64,000 nt of DNA, from NCBI GenBank assembly GCA_022316685.1, contig JAKJHU010000053.1, positions 2,845,636-2,909,635 on the forward strand, given 5' to 3'. The notes beneath the pieces were generated by a model. The model worked only from the letters and a program-made list of their open reading frames with translations, ran no database searches and was not told the origin of the DNA. This DNA comes from Progne subis subis (lineage: Eukaryota > Chordata > Aves > Passeriformes > Hirundinidae). Positions within the stretch are counted from its first letter, which is position 1; each line of letters opens with the position of its first letter. This document shows positions 1-15,600 of this stretch, piece after piece. The position numbers and the translations under genes are program-made.

Positions 1-3250
<3,250 letters not shown>

Positions 3251-3647
3251 CTGATATTATTGAGTCCGTTGTGGGCCACCTGGTGATGCACTTGGTAGTT
3301 GAGAGGCGGAGGGATGTGACTTGGAGGCTGGCTCCGAAGGTCAGGGACCAACTGAGGCTGCGACTGCGGCCGGGGTTGAGGTTGTGACTGTGGCCGGGGC
3401 TGCGGCTGAGGCGTGAGCCTGGGTGGTGCTGGTGCTGAAATCACTGGCTCCTTCTTCAGCAGTGGGCTTGCTCTGGCACTTGATGTGGGCGCTGAGGAAG
3501 TCGAAGTCACAACGGCAGCGACCGGCTGGGGGCTGGGGATGGGCAGGGCGAAGGGCACGTCGGTGCTCAGCTCCCGGCTCCGCTCTAGCCCAGACACCTT
3601 TGGGACATTGGCTGCCTTCGCTTCTGGCTTGTCATTCAAGGTGGGAC
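3251..3647 (-). CDS. FBRSL1: FBRSL1 internal coding exon (AUTS2-family proline-rich region, probable equivalent of AUTS2 exon 7)
   Basis: This 397-nt exon is read on the minus strand. It starts after a pyrimidine-rich acceptor ending ATAAG (AG at 3648-3649) and ends at the donor AG|GTAGGG (GT at 3249-3250). An in-frame TAA just before the acceptor rules out a longer exon in this frame. It takes two bases to complete an incoming codon, then has 131 full codons, and leaves two bases (AG). The peptide contains VPKVSGLERSRE, which aligns with VPKISGLERSQE of AUTS2. It continues with a Ser/Thr/Ala-rich stretch, an LKKEP motif (3448-3459, a SUMO-consensus form), a PQPQPRPQ-type tandem repeat (3352-3411) and a His/Asn-rich end. 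The divergence from AUTS2, which is strongly conserved among vertebrates, favours the paralogue FBRSL1; that assignment is inference. Proteins of the family join variant PRC1 complexes in the nucleus. This low-complexity part has no known catalytic role. AUTS2 itself or FBRS are the less likely alternatives. Confidence 0.85.
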
Positions 3648-6600
3648 CTTATGGAGCGACAAGAAAAAGAACAAAGCACGTGCTGAAAGGTTTGCGTTTC
3701 TTTCTCTGCTCGGTAGAACATATGCCTGGGAGAAAACAAGTCATGTTTCAGCTCGTGGGAGCGCCGTGGGAGCACTGCTGCTGCAAGATGGATGTGTGTC
3801 TGAGTCTGTCCTTCTGCTGTCCTTGACTGGCCAGTCCACAGCACTTTCACCATGTGTGCAAGAGACTTAGCTGTCATTAAATGAATGCATACTACAGAGA
3901 ACACACAGCTTTGGGACTTCTTCAGGGGCCCAAGGTTATGTACGATAGGAGTGGGAACATGTCTCAAGTTACTGCTACAGTATTTCCTGCTCAATGGAAG
4001 TTTCATGTTCATGAAACACAGGCCCAATCATTAAGACATTTCAATTTCTCAATGCCCTTTCAACGTAATCCACATTAGATTTAGGCTAAACTCCAGCTAC
4101 AATGCACCATATGACCTAAGCAGCAATCCTTAATGATAACCCAACCTGTCTCCTAGGATGGAGAATACCTGGGATCTCTGCAGCCAAGGATGGGACAGCT
4201 CAGCAGAGCTTGTGGGGAAGAATAGAACAGAGAACGCTGGAAAAATCCAGTCAGAAGTTTAGTGGGCACCCAAATGTGGTCTTGCTCACTCTGAACAGCG
4301 CAAATAGCTGTATGCTTGGCATTCCAAAACTATCAGGAATGCTGCAACCTTGCAAAATGCACCTCAAGAGAGAATTCCATATGGAATTACTCCTTCTGTG
4401 GAGCCAAACCCTGCCATTTTTCATAATTAAGCTAAACAAAGCATCCCAAGGACTTAAAAGGCTGGAAAGGAAAAAGGGAGGAAAGAAGAGCTATTTCAGA
4501 TCAAGCAGTATCCAAAAGGTTGAAGACAACTGAAAAGACCAACATGAAAGCAATTCAACTCCCACTGTAACTCCCTTTTCACCCTAATCTGCATATCCTT
4601 GAGTGCACACATACCCACAATTACAAGAAAAGCTGTTCCTGGGCTACAAGACCTAAGGTTGTTGGTGTGTTTCACACACACATCCCACTGTGCACACACA
4701 GCACCTCTGACTTTCAGGAGACACCCTTTTGTTAGCCACCAAAACGTGCCGGGGGCCGCCTGCATTTCACTGCCTTGCAGACAAGCAGGAGATGCTACCT
4801 ACACTCATTAACATGCTCCCAACACCCTCACAAACGAATTCCACCTTTGAAATTCTCACATCTCATCAAAGGACTGAGCTGGTTCCTGATGTAGGAGGGT
4901 GTGGAAATAACACACAACACACCCTGTGAGCTAATTCTGGCCGTGCAGACGCTCTGACCAGCGTTTGTCAACCAGCCCATGCAAGGCCAGAGCCCCCACT
5001 GCCACTTCCACAGCCTGAGTGCCACCATGCTGGCATCAGATGGGAGGAGGACAGCGATGAATCAGAGCCTGCAGCACACCAGCTCATGTTCTATACCCAC
5101 GTGGTGATGGCATCTCCTTCCTTGAGATAAAAGGCAGCTTCCCACACTGCTTCTGGCTCTGCTTGCACTCTCTCAATGCACCATTTCCCTCATCCATCAA
5201 TCAATCAGCTCATCACTGTGTATGCATAAATTCAGAATGCGAGAACAGGGCAAATGGAAACATATGAACTATATTTATCAGCTGAAAATGTCTTGAGGTC
5301 TTGGGGCCTCAAACGCCCAAGTAACAGGAACAGATGCCTTTCCAAACACCAGTGTTTTGGCTGGCAGCAAGTACTATCAACACTGTACTTTCCAGCAGCC
5401 TTAAATATCTTTACAGGTTTGACACAATGTGTGGAGATCCTAAATTACTCTCTACAATATAAGCCTCTCATTTCAGTGAATTTCTTTATCAAATATGAAT
5501 TAATGCATCACAGGTAACCTGATTGTGAGATGTAGCTAGACTTGTTTCCAACGCTATTTACAATTTATTTTCAAAGTCAAAATCTCAATGCTCTTGTGCA
5601 TTATATTTTTATAATGCCACCTATGTTTGTAAATTTTCCTCAGATTTTACTGCTAAAAGTTGAAAAATTGTCATTGCCTAGTCAAGCCAGGGCTCCCCAC
5701 ACTGCATTTTGGAGCAAGTGTGTTCACAGCTGTAGATTCCACTATTTTTCAGGAGCTACCCATTAAAAGCAATTGGGTTTCATTCCTGAGCATAGGTTTC
5801 CTCAGAGCCCATTAGTTCTTTGCATCCAACAGGCCTCCTCCTACAGAGTTAAACTTCATATTGTGTAATTATAGGCAATATAGACTAATGGTGTATATTC
5901 AAAACACACTGGCACCACAAAAGTTAGTTGAGTAAAAAGTCAATTAGATCCAAAACAAATCAATAAAGTCCCACATTAAAAGCAGCTGTTTGACCAGTTT
6001 TATGTGCAACTATTGATTCCCTGTGGTTTCAGCATTAGTTCTCATTTGCAATTTTCTCAAAGCAAAAGCTCAGGCTCCCTTGCTGACTGAATTGACCAGC
6101 CAAGCCTGGTTGTGTTAGTATTAGGGGTACATGACTAATTCCTGCTGCCAACTTCCATCTCTCAGGATGCAGTACTGCAATGTTTTTGCATTTAATTCTC
6201 GACAGCAATGAAAATATCCACATGCCATTCCCCCCCCGCCAGAAAAGCTACAGGCATGAGTGGAAGTATCTTCTCTCCTTTTTGTAGTCATGTTGCACAA
6301 ACACAGAAGCACCGAGAAGGGAAAGATATGATGTGAATTCATGGGCAAGAGGGGAAAAACATCTGAGAGAGCAGTCCCCAAGTCTTCTCAGCCACCACAC
6401 AGGAATCCTGGTGTTTGGTGACTTTGTCATTTCTCCTCCTGATAACTGCAATGCACACATGCAAGTCTCTGAGCTATCTTTCCTGAAATCCCTCAGAAAG
6501 TTAATCTTAATGATTTTAATGAGGGATGTTACCCATTCTGATCTGTATCTCAAACTTTGTAGTTTCTCTGCAGGAAGCTTGAATATCCCTCCTAAGAGAG

Positions 6601-9600
6601 CTACAAGCTCTAACCAGGCTGTCTGCTGCTCACATATGGAAACATCCCAAAGAAGGCAACCAAATACTCCCTTTCGTGCAAGCTGGATCAGGTTGCATTG
6701 AGATCCTTTCAGAAATTTCTGTTCTTGGGCTCCTAATCCAGCCCTCCTGAGCAGATGGACCCATGGAGCTGAGCACAACTGCCCCAACAAAAACAGACCC
6801 ACCTAACAACACTACAACGTTCTAGAGGCAAAAATGTGTTTATTTTTACCAAGTCCTAGAGTAATTTTCATGCCTAATGATAACAGGCTGAGCCAATTTG
6901 CCTAAGACTTGACAGTCAGCTCCAATAATTCAACCTTAATTAAACCTGAACGCATGTCAGTTCAGCTTGTCCCTTCACAGGAAATCTGACATTTGTAATG
7001 ATTCATGTTCCAGCCATGCTACGGGAAGGCTGGATCACATCTGCCACTCTCTACTGTGTAGAGCGCTACCCCTTTTGAGCATGCCAACTTTTGTTTATTT
7101 TCTAACCAAACACCTTGGACTTCTTCCGTTGAGAGGTTTTCTTAAATGAACAGACAGTGAAACGTGTCTTGATCTCACAGGGATGAATGATGACTGAGTG
7201 TGAGAGACAGGGAAGAAAAGGCTGAAACTGCTCTAACTAGAAAAAAAACCCCAACAACCTGGGATTAGTAATTCTTGCCTCCCCGATTGACTCATTTGTT
7301 CATTTGGAGTGTTGCAAAATGTTAACCTCCCTACATCTTGGGCTACATCCAATTCCAACTTCAACCGGTAAAGGAGAAAACTTAATTTTTAAAAGCACTG
7401 AGAGCTTTAGCTCCTGCTGTGTAAATCTGTAGAACCTGGAGGTGAAGTTTAAGGGAAACCCCAAAGTCAACAACAGCTTAAATTACTGTATAAAGCGTGC
7501 TTCAGGAGGAGTTACCTGAAGCTGAGAGACCATCAGCCAAGACCCCATCCGAAAGTTTCCTGAATTGTGAATCTGTGACTGGAATAACCGTGCACTGCCC
7601 ATCCCCAAGGCTGCACAGGGTGACATGCCTGCCAGTGTGTAACTACACAGCATTGCAGGCTAAGCACAATACAGAAAGTCCCAGACACAAATTAAACCTT
7701 TCTGTTACAGGAATTTGCTTTCAAGCTGATTAAGAGTAGCTCAAGTGCAAGGGATTAAACATGTAAAGGCTGCTTTGAGAACTCCAATAAGCAGTTACTG
7801 TGTTATACAAACAGTACTTAGGGCAACAGCAGTTCCAGCCCTGCCTCTTGCTCTTTGCAAGCTGCTGGTTGCTGCTGAAAGGGGACTGTCAACACACGTA
7901 CAATGTGATTGGAAATAATCTAATCTTGCTTGCACGCCTTTCCTTTGTCTCTTGAAAAAAAGAAAAGTGGAGTCATTCAAACGTCTTTCTGCAGCCTCCC
8001 TCTGCAGTTTCCCTTGTTGCATTCAAACAGCAAGGGTGATGGGGTGATGTGAGAAAGAAATTCCTCTCCTACATCCATCAATGACATCTTTACCAATGGC
8101 AATTTCCCAAGAAACACAACAACCACCATCTGTAGCCCATCTATCCGCCCTGTACATATCCTTGAAAACAGACACAGGCCAGACTGGCTATGGCTGAACC
8201 CTGCTCCATATTCCAGCAGGAAACGCTACAAAAGCACCACCACAGGAATTACACATGGAAAGAAGCTGAGAATTTCAGAGTGAGTTGATGAGTCCCAGGT
8301 AAGAGTTTTGATCCCTTTTGATCAGGCAAGGGGAATGAGCAAAGAAGAGCAGGACAGCAGTAGGTCAAAACAAAGAAATAACTAAATGAACCTCAATAAA
8401 CATTTTTTTTTAAAATTGTATTTTAAATTGAACTTTTAGGCTGCTGCATAATGTATTGTGGATATGGAACATATCACAAGCAGAAGAGAGAATAAAGCAT
8501 TTCACATTGACAGTGATAACACTGATGCTGGTAGAGTGCTTACAAGTGAAAATCAATATTTAAGTGCTAATTCTTTATCCCTAGATGGCTTTTGCTTTTA
8601 TATAAATGGCTTTTTCATTGCATTTTAGGAGAGGAACACTACTTAAGACTTTAAGCGATTAGGCTGTTTGCAAAGGTAAGGCAAGCAGAGCTACAGCACA
8701 GAAGCTCCCCAACAAAGGGGGCACAGAGTTCCTCCACCTATTTTAATGCAAATCAGCTCAAGATAGGACATAAAGATGTGGGACTTGCACATAAAACTAC
8801 TGTCTGGAAGGTCCATGGTGTGCAACATGATGATTTTTAACATCACTGAGAAGCAAAAGCCATGTTTCCATCACAACAGGCAGTACTACACATTAGGCTG
8901 TGTCAAAACAATGTTCTCCTGTGCCACGGGCTTCTGAGTATCATGGGTTCCCGGTGGATTTTCCACAAAAATTTACAGTGTTTTCTTACAGAGAAAAGTA
9001 AACTGAGCGTGAACACAAACTCTTGTGCCTGGCTCTGAACCCGTGTGCCGAGGAGCTGGCCTTTGTTCCCGGTGCGGCTCCCACTGCCCAGTCCCAACAC
9101 CAAGTGGGAAGTTGCTTCCCAGCACAGTCTGGATTCATCCCCTATCACTCAGTTCATTTGTACAGAGCTGTCTGTCAAGTCACATCGCCCCGCCGCAATC
9201 TGAAACACCCTCCCAACAGCTGCCACTATCAATTACTCTCCCAGGCAGCCCTGACTATCAGGAAGAGAACTGGAGCGAGCACTTGCCAGTTTTAATAAAC
9301 TGTGTTGCCCAAGTCATTTAACCGGCTAGATTGCTGTATGCTGGGGCTAGTAACAAGCCTTCAGCTTTTCAACCTAGAAGAAAGCAACAGTGGCAAAAAG
9401 CTGTCAGCTTGGTCCTCAGAATTAACTTCCAAGGATGTCTTCCCCCATCCTCCCACCCGAAGTGCCCAAGTTTAAAAAGTGAAATATCTTCAAGTCATTT
9501 TCGTAATGTCGCAACACGGAAAGCAGCTCTCATTTTTATCCCAGAGCCAGCAATCCCAAGAATGAAGGGCTGACATGCTCCACGATTTCCACGTGAGGAG

Positions 9601-12600
9601 CACACCTGGGCAGAGAGTTCCTCTCTCCTGCACCCGCACAGACACATCCTGTGGGCACTCCCCAGAGCCAGCTCTGGCCAGGCATGGGTCACCACCACCC
9701 CAGTAATGCCATCACTAGGATTAATTTGAACATAGGAATCTCCCATCCACCAGAAAGCTTACTGGACGCTACAAATCAAAAAGAAAATTCAAATGCACTA
9801 CACTGAACGTTTTCCTCAGCCAGCTCTGTAGATAAGAGCCTTTGTTGGGAAAGCTTGAAGCACAGAAAGGTTTCACCCCCTCCAGCAGAAACTGAGGAGC
9901 AACAGCAATAAGATCAATGGACTTGATGCCTATTTGCTGCTCTTTAATGGGACGTTTTATTCCTAGAGATTTGGGAGCTTTCCATGCTCTATCGAGGCAT
10001 GTTAGCTGTAAGCATGCATGATGACACACCAAAGCTGCAGGAGCTGAATGAAAATGGGTGCCAAACACAAGGATTGGGGCCACAGCATAAAGAAGAAGGA
10101 TCACCATTCAAATCCCCCCAGAGTAAGTCACACTGCATTTCCCTAGCAATGCTGCTTCTGGCAATATCTCAATGCAAAGCTGGAACTGGATTTGCAGCTA
10201 AATCACCTACCGTGGATGCTGGCGTTGTAATGAGATTGAAAGTTTCATACAGGCTTTTTAATCCAGGGCTATAATGCTGGATCAAATGGGTTAAATCTCT
10301 TCAGCACTGCTCCTAAGCAGATGCTGAGTGCCCACAAACCAGTGACGTAGGAGCCGCTCTACTTCCCTGGCCAGAAAACATTACTAAAGCTTCTTGTAGT
10401 TGTATACTAAAGGTGTGTTTGTCTTGTTCTGTTTTTTAATGCATGATTGGCCTCTGGCACACCTAATCTGAGTGACAGAAAAGCTACAAGGCAAATAATT
10501 TATTTAGAAGGACACTCCCCCAATGTGAAAGCAAGCAAGCACACATCCTCAACTCCAGCTGAAAGCTTTTAAACAGAGAGAACTGTTATAAACCAAGGAA
10601 TCTTTTGATTTTGATTAGGCAAACAAGGACAAATAATAAACCATCAACTACTACATTACCAGAGAAAATGTACTACTTTTGCTCTTTGAAATCCATATTG
10701 ATTCCCATCTAGCCCGCGAGTGAGTTATTAATCACTCCAATTAAATCATGAACACAGGTCTTTACACTGAAATTGAACCCCCACCAATAGATCGATAACT
10801 CAAACCTCCAAGAGCAATTACTGCTCAGCATAATAGAGCAGCTTGTAACACAGAGCTCCATGCAGACCACAATTCTCTCTGTCATATCCTTCACAGGCAG
10901 TGCAAACAAACTGGGAAAAGAAAGATTTTATAACTCTTATTTTCAAAATAAACAGACATCTGCTTAGAGTTACCTAATCTCTCACATCACAGAGGCAGAT
11001 CTGCCAAGGTCACATTGGAGACATGATTACATTTTTTCACAATTTGTTATTCTAGCAAAGCCCTGATAAGATTGAACTATTGAAGTTCACACTCTGGTTT
11101 AATTTCAAGAGGTTAAATGCCAAATCCTTTTCTTATTGCTACAAGGAAGGGATCTGCCAGGCTGCATAATACCCTGTGTGGGCTAAGACAACAATTTTGT
11201 TTCATCTGCACAGTCTTATGAAGGTTTTGATTCTTTTTTTTAAATGACATCAGAGCTCCAAACTCCCAAAGAATGATTTAAAGCAAAATCAGAAAGTGAG
11301 ACTGTTCCGGAGGAGCGTGAATGACCTTTCGGATCTTCCAGCCTGGAGAAGTTAAGTCAACGTCTGGCTGAGAAAGCGCGCTAGCTAACCAAAACCAGAA
11401 AAAGGCAAGAAAGAACATTCTGAAACACCAGATCATCTTTGCTGGGAACAGATGATTGCCCTAACCAGCCAAGCGTATTCAGGGTCACAGAAATCCCCAT
11501 CTCTGCCTTGGAAGACAACTGATGCCTGTCCTGATGCAAGGAAAGACGAACTGCCTGTGCACAAACTCTTGGCTCTCCATCCTTTCCAGATGAGTGATGT
11601 TTTTCTGAGCATCCTTTGCTTCTGACAGGCTGGTCCCTTCCCACAGCCCTGGAGCCCAATACATCATCCTTCATTAGGGGAGCTATTGGCAGCCAATTAA
11701 GTGGTGATGGACCCACACCACAGAGCTAATCAAGATGAGTTCATACTTTACCATTCAGCCTATGGGCACTGGCTCCTGCCTACCTGCTTCCCCTTGCTGC
11801 TGGCATGGAAAAATGGCACCAGATCAGGCAACACAAGAAAAGCAGCAGGCTGAGGGGCAGTGTTACTGCTGGGGTCTCACCATGGCTTCCCACCACCAGG
11901 GAGCTTTCACCAAAGGAAAGAAGGGAGATGATCTATTCCCCACTGCAGCCGAGGCAGAAAGAGCCCAAACCCCAGTTTTCTTCCTCCATAAAGGGCAGCA
12001 AACAGATCTGTTTAGAAACAGTCTCAGTAACCTGAGTGAGGTCCATACCTGATGGACATGTGAGAATGCAAAGTTGTGCTGCATTTCACTCTCTAGAAAT
12101 GTTTTCCTTAGGGGCAAATTTAACACAGAGTCGCTGCTAAGCAGGAGCGAGGAGTGACCGACCATGCACAAATTAGCAAAATCCTATCTTGTTTATTTGT
12201 TATGTCCAGCCCTCACAGCTCAGTAGCTGCTGTCACATTAGTGCTAATATGCTCATAATTTGTGAAAACAACACTTGATATCGAGTGCTTGTCAAATGAG
12301 GCCACTGCTTTCCGACCAGCAGCTCCCCTTACCCTGCATTCTCCCACTGCCCTCCCTCTTCATTCCCAGGCACAAGGAGGTTCCTTTCAGGCAGACCACT
12401 CTCACGAATTCAGAAGCAGCACATCACTGCCCTAAACCAACAGGTTTCAGCTGCTACCCAACTGCCTCCACTTTACTAGCAGTTGAGAAGCAGCACCTCT
12501 TTCCACTAACTTGGTTGAGAAGGTAGGGTCAAGATGAAGAGAAACTGGAAGAATTTTCCTGCAAGTTTAAAAGCAATAAGGCATCACTCCTCTTTGCATG

Positions 12601-15600
12601 GTCAAAATCCAGCTCTTGAGCCACTGGAATGGCATCTTAAGAAAAAAGTTGAGATATTGAAACTAACAGACTGAATACATTCAACAACATTTCCAGTTGC
12701 ATCATGGATAATTAAAATATTTAAGGGACAAGCTGCAAGTTGTTAATCAGGGAACATTTAGTTGAATGGTGTGTGCCCTTTGGATTTGGTCCCTATGGCA
12801 ACCAAAAATTCACTCCAAAAGGATGCGCTGGAAGAAGCATGTCAGGAGCTGCCTCAACACTTTAATTCACAGAGTGAGCAATGAATAAATACAGCTACTG
12901 ACAGCACAGCACAGGCAAAAAAACATTTGTAAACAGCATCCGGAAGTCACAGATGGCCTTTTGCTTTTTAAGATTGAAAAAGTTCACTCTTCCTTTAAAC
13001 ACGCCCACTATCAAGAAAACTGGACGGTGTTGCACGTGAATCACACTTATGAACTACTGACAACGAAAGTTCTAGAATGGAGGAGCTCTCCTTCGCTTCA
13101 GTTCCCAATCCTTGATTTTTTTGTGATAGTGTTTCCATTCCTCACATTGGAAGGTGTTGCATTTTCTGAAAAATCTTTTCTGTCCCATCTGGTTTAACAG
13201 GAACCATACTTAGAGAATGCAACAGCATCTGAGGGATGGCTTTGCAGAATGCTGGAGAAGAAAAATGTGAGGGATGACTGGTTTTTCCTTCTAAACAGGA
13301 AAGAGTAGTTTGGTATGCAATAAGGGAAAGAAAAGAACACTTCACTACACTGCAGAAGGCAAACTCCTTCAGCATGATCTCAGTGTGTGAAGTGCAGCTG
13401 CAAAGCTCCTTCCAGCTTTTTCCTTTGATGAAGTGTGAATTCTTCAATGGGCAGTAGAAATTCTGGAAATATTTTAGTGCTGGATATGCTGGAGGATAAT
13501 GTATGATCTGGCATCTAGTAAGACCTAACAGAGGAACACTGTCCTGTGCATTGCAATGGAATCACACCCTATTAATGAAAAGGTACTCTTGAATCTCTTC
13601 TTGTGTGAGGGTTTAGAGCTGTGGAAAAAAGTCTTACGAGGCTGGAGGGTGCAAGGCAGCACGGACTGCTGCAATGCCAGCCTGGATGTGCAAAAAGCCT
13701 GGAACAGTCACTCAGCTCTTGCAAACCCAAATGTGTGCTCTACACTCCTCTTCCCACTGACTCCTTCGGGTCCCTTTACGTCCACTGCAGTGGCCCTGCA
13801 AAGATCATCAAGCACAACGATTTCCACAGGGCTGCTGGATGGACTCTGCTGCAGGTTCTCAAGGCCATGGAAAACCCCTGCGACTCACTGTAGTGAGGGA
13901 AGTCATTCAGGAGAGTATTCACTGCCCTACTGACTGGGGCATTTGGCTTTCTCGGTGCCTGGGGTTTGCAGGAGCACCAGCAGCACACAGCTCTGAGCTT
14001 TCCCACTTCCCAGGCAGAGCCACAACTCTCACAATCCCCATGTTACCACTCTGAGCCAGAACTGGGCAGGCACTGCCACATCTAACCTGTCTTGGGCAAA
14101 AAACAAGTACAGGCTCAGACTTCTGCGAAGATAATCACAGGAACAGTCTGGTCTGAAACTGCTGCACATTTTCATTTCAGTATTGGGTGAAAGAGACAAG
14201 TAAGTATGTGGGCTTAGCCTGCAGATACTTTTCCAAGACTGTAATTGCTGCATAATTCATATTCTTGTTTTTACATGTTTGCCATGTGTACCAACAATCC
14301 CACTGAAATCACTCTTTAAGTTTTTCCTTCAAGTCCTCTCCATGTCACAGTTTTTCCAAACTGCACAAACACAAACACAAACATGCCTAGAGTCCAGTAC
14401 TAAGCAGGAGTTTGGCAAATTCATGATTCTTGCACATTAGGAGAGGAAAGTGGGGTCTAAGCTAATTCTTAAGAGTTTCCACTCCCCGTTAGCACAGCAG
14501 ACATCATTCACTCATTATATATGAATTTCCTTTCAAGCAGTTCTCTGGGAAGCTATCTCTCAATTTCAGAATTGAGCCTTTGTATCTCCACCCAGAGCCA
14601 CCTGGCTCCCCATCAACTCCAGATCCCACAGGCTGGAGGAGTGCTGCTCTCTGCACAAGAGAAGGCTCAGAAATAGTATTTGCAACTGATAGGAAATCTT
14701 AGCACAGTAAGAAGCAATTCATAGCTTCTGTATGAGAGGCTCACAGGGAAGTGCAATGATGCAGCTCCTCATCTCAGCCCTTCAGCAATGGTTTGAGGTA
14801 CTTTTGCTCTTATTAAACTAACTAGAGATGACATCCTAGATCCTTGCAGGGAGGGGAAATGCATTTATTCTAATGGACTTCAAAATGGTTAATCAATTCA
14901 ACGATTACAAATGAAATGCCTCATCTCTCAAGGGGCAGAATCCAAGGGCTAGTGCCACTGGTTTTGGTTTTGAGGACACAATCTGGTTTTGTTTTTGAGG
15001 ACAACACTCTCAAGTGCCAGCGGTTGGTTTCAGGGAAAACCACCTCCTCCCACATTAACATATTCATTTTCAAAATCTATCACATATGTTGCGTGCAAAC
15101 TGGCTGAGAGTTGATTCAGCTCTGACAGCATGAGAGCCTCAAGCCCAAATATCTGAAAGTAATAAAACCCACACCATTCTCCTGATTCCTCACCCTAACA
15201 GAGAAATGACCTATATTTGCTTTGCTCCGTGTTCCCAGAAGACAGAAAGCAGTAGCACTGGTCCATGCTGGGGTTGTGGACCTCACAGTGGGGTAATTGT
15301 CACAAGAAAAAACATAAGCAACAGGGCTTTTGTTACAGGTTATGCTCATGGCGAATGGCAGTGACTGGGCTCTCACAGTCTACCTTACGGTCACTCCACA
15401 AACAGGAATTAGGCAAGGAGGGACAGAGCACCCATTATTTTATATGCAGAGATGGAAGCAAGGGAAATTATGGAACAATCTCTCACAGGCAGCAAGTATT
15501 CCTTTGTTTTTAAGAGGGTTTTCCTCAGCCCTTTGTTTCACAGGCAGGCTGGCTCTGAGCTGGGCTGTTCCCAATGAGCTCTCAGCCTGCCAGAGGCTCA

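Noticed and set aside
6248..6802. 184-codon minus-strand open frame.
   Set aside because: No domain, no convincing splice sites, and ordinary composition; consistent with chance in a long non-coding window.
9285..9322. GTGTTGCCCAAGTCATTTAACC, resembling the MIR core.
   Set aside because: Only about 20 bases match and the flanks do not follow the consensus.
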